This document shows positions 60,210 to 64,000 of a stretch of 64,000 nucleotides of DNA, one piece after another. Every line of letters starts with the position of its first letter. The stretch's first letter is position 1. Under the pieces are notes generated by a model. It made no database searches. It worked only from the letters and a program-made list of their open reading frames with translations, and had not been told where the DNA came from. This DNA is from Thamnaconus septentrionalis (Eukaryota > Chordata > Actinopteri > Tetraodontiformes > Monacanthidae): contig CM020513.1 in NCBI GenBank assembly GCA_009823395.1, positions 7,676,001-7,740,000 on the forward strand. Reading direction: 5' to 3'. A program made the translations under genes and the position numbers.

Positions 60210-62583
60210 GGTGGTTTGGGGTTTTTTTTTTTTTCCCAGGCTATGGGGCAACACCAGGTGGTTAGTCTGAAGTAGGCTCAAACACAGGAGAAAGTAATAG
60301 ACATTGATTTGGAATTTGAACTCCCATTATCAGGAAGTGAGGTGCCCTCAGTAAAAATCCTCCTTCCCTTCCCCTTTTCCTGAGACATTTTTGCAAGTGC
60401 TGGAAGCAGCAGCAGCAGCATCACGGGATCGCCTCTTTGTCCCCTGTTCAACCCTCACACGGCCATCTCTCGGTCAGTAGGCCAAGCTGTCAGCCCACCG
60501 TGCTCATCCTCTTTAATAAAAAATGACAGCCGGTATTTTCGGCAGGAGAAAAAAAAAAAAAAAAAAAAAAGCATCCACCACCCAACCGCCCGTACAGATG
60601 AAGGTTCCTCTCCTTCCTCCTCCGAGAACTCTACTGTGGAGAGTCCCAGGGTTTGTGAGCGCAAGCGAGTTGCCGTGTGCCATTGATGGGTGTCCAGTTA
60701 CCAGGTAGTCCCTGGTTCTCTTGTGTGTTTGGACGCAGGGCCCGGGCCTCGGGGAGTCTGGTTTCCACCTGATCCCTAGTCAGCTGCCAATACACTCGGC
60801 CAGCGCTGCACGCCGATGAATTAATGGATCCACCCGATCGCGGAGCAGCGGCCTAGGATGTCACGATTCCAAAGAGAGTTACAGATGGCTGGACGGACGG
60901 GGGTGGGGGGTTCGAGTTACGGGCGCAAAGCGGTAAGTGATAGGACCTCTGATGAGAAAGAGAAAGGACGAGCGGCGGAGAGAGAGACTATCCACTGTCA
61001 CACGGCGAGGGAGACGGGATAATCCCGTCCATTTGCATGAATATTCATACAGGACGACAAAGCAGAATTGAACCAATTGTTAATTCAGCCTTCAGTCAAG
61101 CTGAAGAATATGCAATTTTCCTATAACTTCATAGGACGATTACGTTATTATGTTAAGCTAAAATGTAGGGGAAACACTGTGGGTTCACTGTGACGCTTCT
61201 GTGTTCGGCATCGCTGAAGCCAATTTCATCACAGGGCCAAAAAAAACAACCCTGTGGACAATTTTGAATTGCAATTTGCCCTAAGGTGCATGTCTTTGGA
61301 TCGTGTGCAGAAGCAGGATTACCTGGCAGGAACCCACGCAGGCACAGGAACATCATGTACACTCCACACATAAAGGCCCCAGGCCTGGGAAGAAAGGCCT
61401 TGCATCCTTCTCGCGGTTACACAACAGTCCACTGCGCCACTGTGTTGTCATAGCATCATATCATGACTGATTAAAAATAATGAGAGCGCCGACATAGTTC
61501 ATCCACGTTATACCAATTTTGGAGATTTATTTTTCATTTTTATGTATGTATATGTATTATCTTAAATGAGGTTATATGAGGTTAAATAAGGTTCAGAATG
61601 TGGAATCTGTCCACTATTTTATACAATGGCGTCGGGAACTGAATGTTCCTGTCATAGAATTAAAAAAACAAAAACAAAGAGAAACAAACAAAAACAGCAC
61701 ATACAGTGATCTTCAATGCAGTGGCGAGCCACTTGCGAAACGCGCATTCCCTCTTGTGGTTACTTGTGTGAACTACAGGGATTTGGTTTGGTAACTGCGC
61801 CGCGAGGCAGATATGCGTGACACCGTTTCGTTTTATTCGTTTTCAGATATAAATCCCCCGCAGATATGGACTTTCAATATGTCTTCGAAAGAAATTCAAA
61901 AGAAATTAAAACCTGCCTAAAATGTGCTCTCTATAATCTTTCTTTTTAAAGTAAAGAACACCTTCCAGTTTCTCCCTATCGTCATCATCAAAATTATTTT
62001 GTCACGAGCGATACAAGAGAACAAACCTTTTTATTCATTTTTTTTTTTTTTTTTTTTAAAATCTGGACGACGTCACCAGAGTGTCAGCGCCGGTGGTTAA
62101 AGACACATACACGCGCAGGAACCGTCGATCCAAGCTAGGAAAAAAATACCGGACAAAGTATTCACGCCTTCAAAATAAAGCAATCACGCGATTTATCGAG
62201 TTAAAATTCCAAACAGAATTTCATCTAGTGAACAACCACACGCTGACAAAAACTAGAAGAACACGGAACATATTGAAAACAATCTGCGTCGACGCGCATT
62301 CAGGTCACGCGTTTGCTACGCAACGTTTACGGTGAAATCGCGAACCGGAAGTGGAACCTTTTCCGCCTATCTAGCTTGACCGTGATGAGGCAACCCCGGA
62401 GCGCTCAGTCTGAGGATAATCGCAGGTGGTGAGGGGGACAATCTGCCGACGAGAGGCGACGGACGCAGATGCGGAATAGAAGCCGAGCGGACGAGCGAAC
62501 CACCGGGCTCGACGCCGTGAAACAGTTGACCGTCGCCGGTGCGGATCGGATCGAAGCCCTTTTGCTCCGTCGACGATCCAAGG
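60210..62583. other. Interval between the orphan exon and the ELAPOR gene
   Basis: Mostly non-coding. It contains AGC repeats near 60404-60420, a poly-A run at 60549-60570, the second SINE copy, a poly-T run at 62040-62057 and then the CpG-rich 5' flank and 5' UTR of the ELAPOR gene from about 62340. Transcription direction of the last part is inferred from the following exon. Confidence 0.45.
61228..61445 (-). mobile_element. Second, degraded tRNA-derived SINE copy, minus strand
   Basis: Reading the minus strand gives GGCGCAGTGGACTGTTGTGT at the head, then TGTGTGGAGTGTACATGATG, TGCCTGCGTGGGTTCCTGCC and AAAGACATGCACCTTAGGGC, in the same order as the copy at 55857-56140 but much more diverged. 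Confidence 0.7.
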
Positions 62584-64000
62584 ATGCGGCGCCCGGCTTG
62601 GGTCGTCTCTCTCATCCTCTGCACCCTCGGGCTGATTGACGCGGCCAAAGGACAGCGGCAGTGTGGTGAGGTGAGAGAGATGCCACAGTTCGATCGATAA
62701 CGACTCGGCCTGTTTCCTCCTGTCTTTGCAGATGCTTTCCAGTAACAATTGGAGATGAGCAAATAAATAAATAATCAAACAAACAAACCACTAGTGAAAA
62801 CTGGTGACACATTCCCTGCCAGGCCCGTTTTTTGCCGTTGGAAAGGAACAAAGTAGCAGTGCATCATCATCATCATCATCATTTATAAAAGCCCCGGATC
62901 TCGACGCGTGTGTGCTCCTCACGAGGAAATCCAGTGTATGCAGCATGAATCTGCGAGGAGGTCTGGTGTGTGTTCAACTTGACCACTCTCGCAGGGCTCT
63001 TATCAGCTTCCTGAATGCACTGGCCTTTTCCTTCCCTCTGGTCTGGCTCAGCTCAACACCTCCTCGGCCCTGACTGGCTGGCAGCGCACAGTCCCCGAGA
63101 TAGAAGAGCAACATTCCTCCAAAGTTGCTCCACACAAATAATGACAGCAAAAAAAAGAAAAGTGACTGACCAAAGAATGGTTGTGATCCTGAGCCAAACC
63201 ATTGGCGCAGTGGGGCCGTAGAATAATTCACTCATTGATTTCCCTTTGTTTTTTTTTTTTTTTTTAAATTCATTTTGTCCCTGCTGTTTTAACAAGGAAG
63301 CCAGGCCTGTTCTGAGTCTCTGACCTCTGTCGTCAGCGTGGCCCTCGTGCACCGACAGCACTGGTGATGGTGTCAAAAATCCAGTTTGGCTCAGCGAGCG
63401 ACGTTACATAAACCGTGAGAATCTCTCTGCGCCCCCCCCCCTTCGAATGCCGTGCTTGTGTTTTTAATTTTTAATTTTTTTTTGTAAAACGTCATCTTGT
63501 AAAATGTGATAAGCTGCCGCCAGAGGTTTGCATCGCTTTTATTTGGGCCTGTATGACCAGCCGCTGCCTCTTCCGCCGCCGCCGCCGCCGCCACCTCCTC
63601 CACGTTGCTGTGGAGATGGTAGGTTGTTGTTTTTCTAGAGCTGCTGCAAGAGGGACTGGGACAACAGAGATAAGCACACGGACCTGGCGCCGTCTTTTTT
63701 GTCACACGCGACCCCTGAAAAATCACCCCAAGCCGTGCACGCGCTCTTGATTTCGCGGCCGGCCAATGGGATGACTCAGACGTCCGACTTGGGTGGAGGC
63801 TTCCTGCCGTGCGATGTTTACTGACCCTTCCTCCTGAGTGCCTGGGCCCGGGCGTTTCTCCTCTAGATCGCCACGGCAACTGATCCCTAACGCAGGTGTC
63901 TCTTTGTGTGTGTGTGTGTGTGTGTTGTGGGCAGATGGACTACTACTACGAGTACACGGAGTGCGACAGCGCAGGATCTCGGTGGCGGGTGGCCATCCCA
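62584..64000 (+). CDS. ELAPOR1/2 (KIAA1324/KIAA1324L) transmembrane protein, 5' part
   Basis: Start of a type I membrane protein of the endosome/lysosome-associated apoptosis and autophagy regulator family. Two exons are inside the window: 62584-62670 and 63935-64000 (continuing past the end). Exon 1 encodes a signal peptide, [20 protein letters not shown], then AKGQRQCGE and a GAG|GTGAGA donor, phase 0. Exon 2 follows TTGTGGGCAG with [20 protein letters not shown]. The joined [16 protein letters not shown] matches the conserved family N-terminus (Cys-x-Glu-x-(D/E)YxYEYT-x-CDS). The wording is closer to what I recall of ELAPOR2, but 22 residues do not settle the paralogue. CpG-rich sequence upstream fits a promoter. 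Confidence 0.88.
62671..63934 (+). other. First intron of the ELAPOR gene
   Basis: Contains a short (CAT)n run near 62862-62881, a poly-T at 63249-63265, a (CCG)n run at 63572-63594 and a GT run at 63906-63924 immediately before the acceptor GGGCAG at 63934. No extra exon is visible. Confidence 0.6.

Overview
The window looks like a piece of a teleost fish chromosome. It carries vertebrate genes with GT-AG introns, several of them only 90-140 bp long. Long CA/GT, CT and tetranucleotide microsatellites are frequent. There are tRNA-derived SINE copies of a type common in fish, short inverted-repeat DNA elements, and a photolyase/cryptochrome-family gene that I do not know from mammals. All gene models were built by eye from reading frames, splice sites and intron phase; no database was searched.

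Layout. (1) 1-15,670, plus strand: a ZFHX-type zinc-finger homeobox gene with ten exons that I can join in phase. It encodes about 15 C2H2 fingers and four homeodomains, stops just after the fourth homeodomain, and has a ~3 kb 3' UTR. (2) 15,670-24,480: gene-free DNA with AT-rich homeodomain/POU-motif islands, GC-rich stretches and microsatellites. (3) 24,701-29,258, plus: a nine-exon, 843-residue flavoprotein of the photolyase/cryptochrome superfamily. It has a ubiquitin-interacting motif, a basic nuclear signal, an intact Trp triad and the plant-cryptochrome Asp at flavin N5. An E-box flanked by D-box-like sites lies about 130 bp upstream of its ATG. (4) 30,089-32,622, minus: gcsh, the mitochondrial glycine cleavage H protein, convergent with gene 3. 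(5) 34,418-38,799, minus: fam107b, with a TATA box and a short in-frame N-terminal exon. (6) 38,970-62,580: mostly gene-poor DNA with transposon relics, a CRE-palindrome promoter candidate at 50.4 kb, and two orphan minus-strand exon candidates (51.4 kb and 59.7-60.2 kb). (7) 62,584-64,000, plus: the first two coding exons of an ELAPOR1/2 (KIAA1324/KIAA1324L) gene that runs off the window.

The genes do not form an operon-like pathway. The shared theme is regulatory: a large homeobox gene beside a wide non-coding domain. The most unusual item is the plant-cryptochrome-like protein with a ubiquitin-binding motif. Its possible E/D-box light- or clock-responsive promoter makes it the best candidate for a little-described photoreceptor or signalling system.
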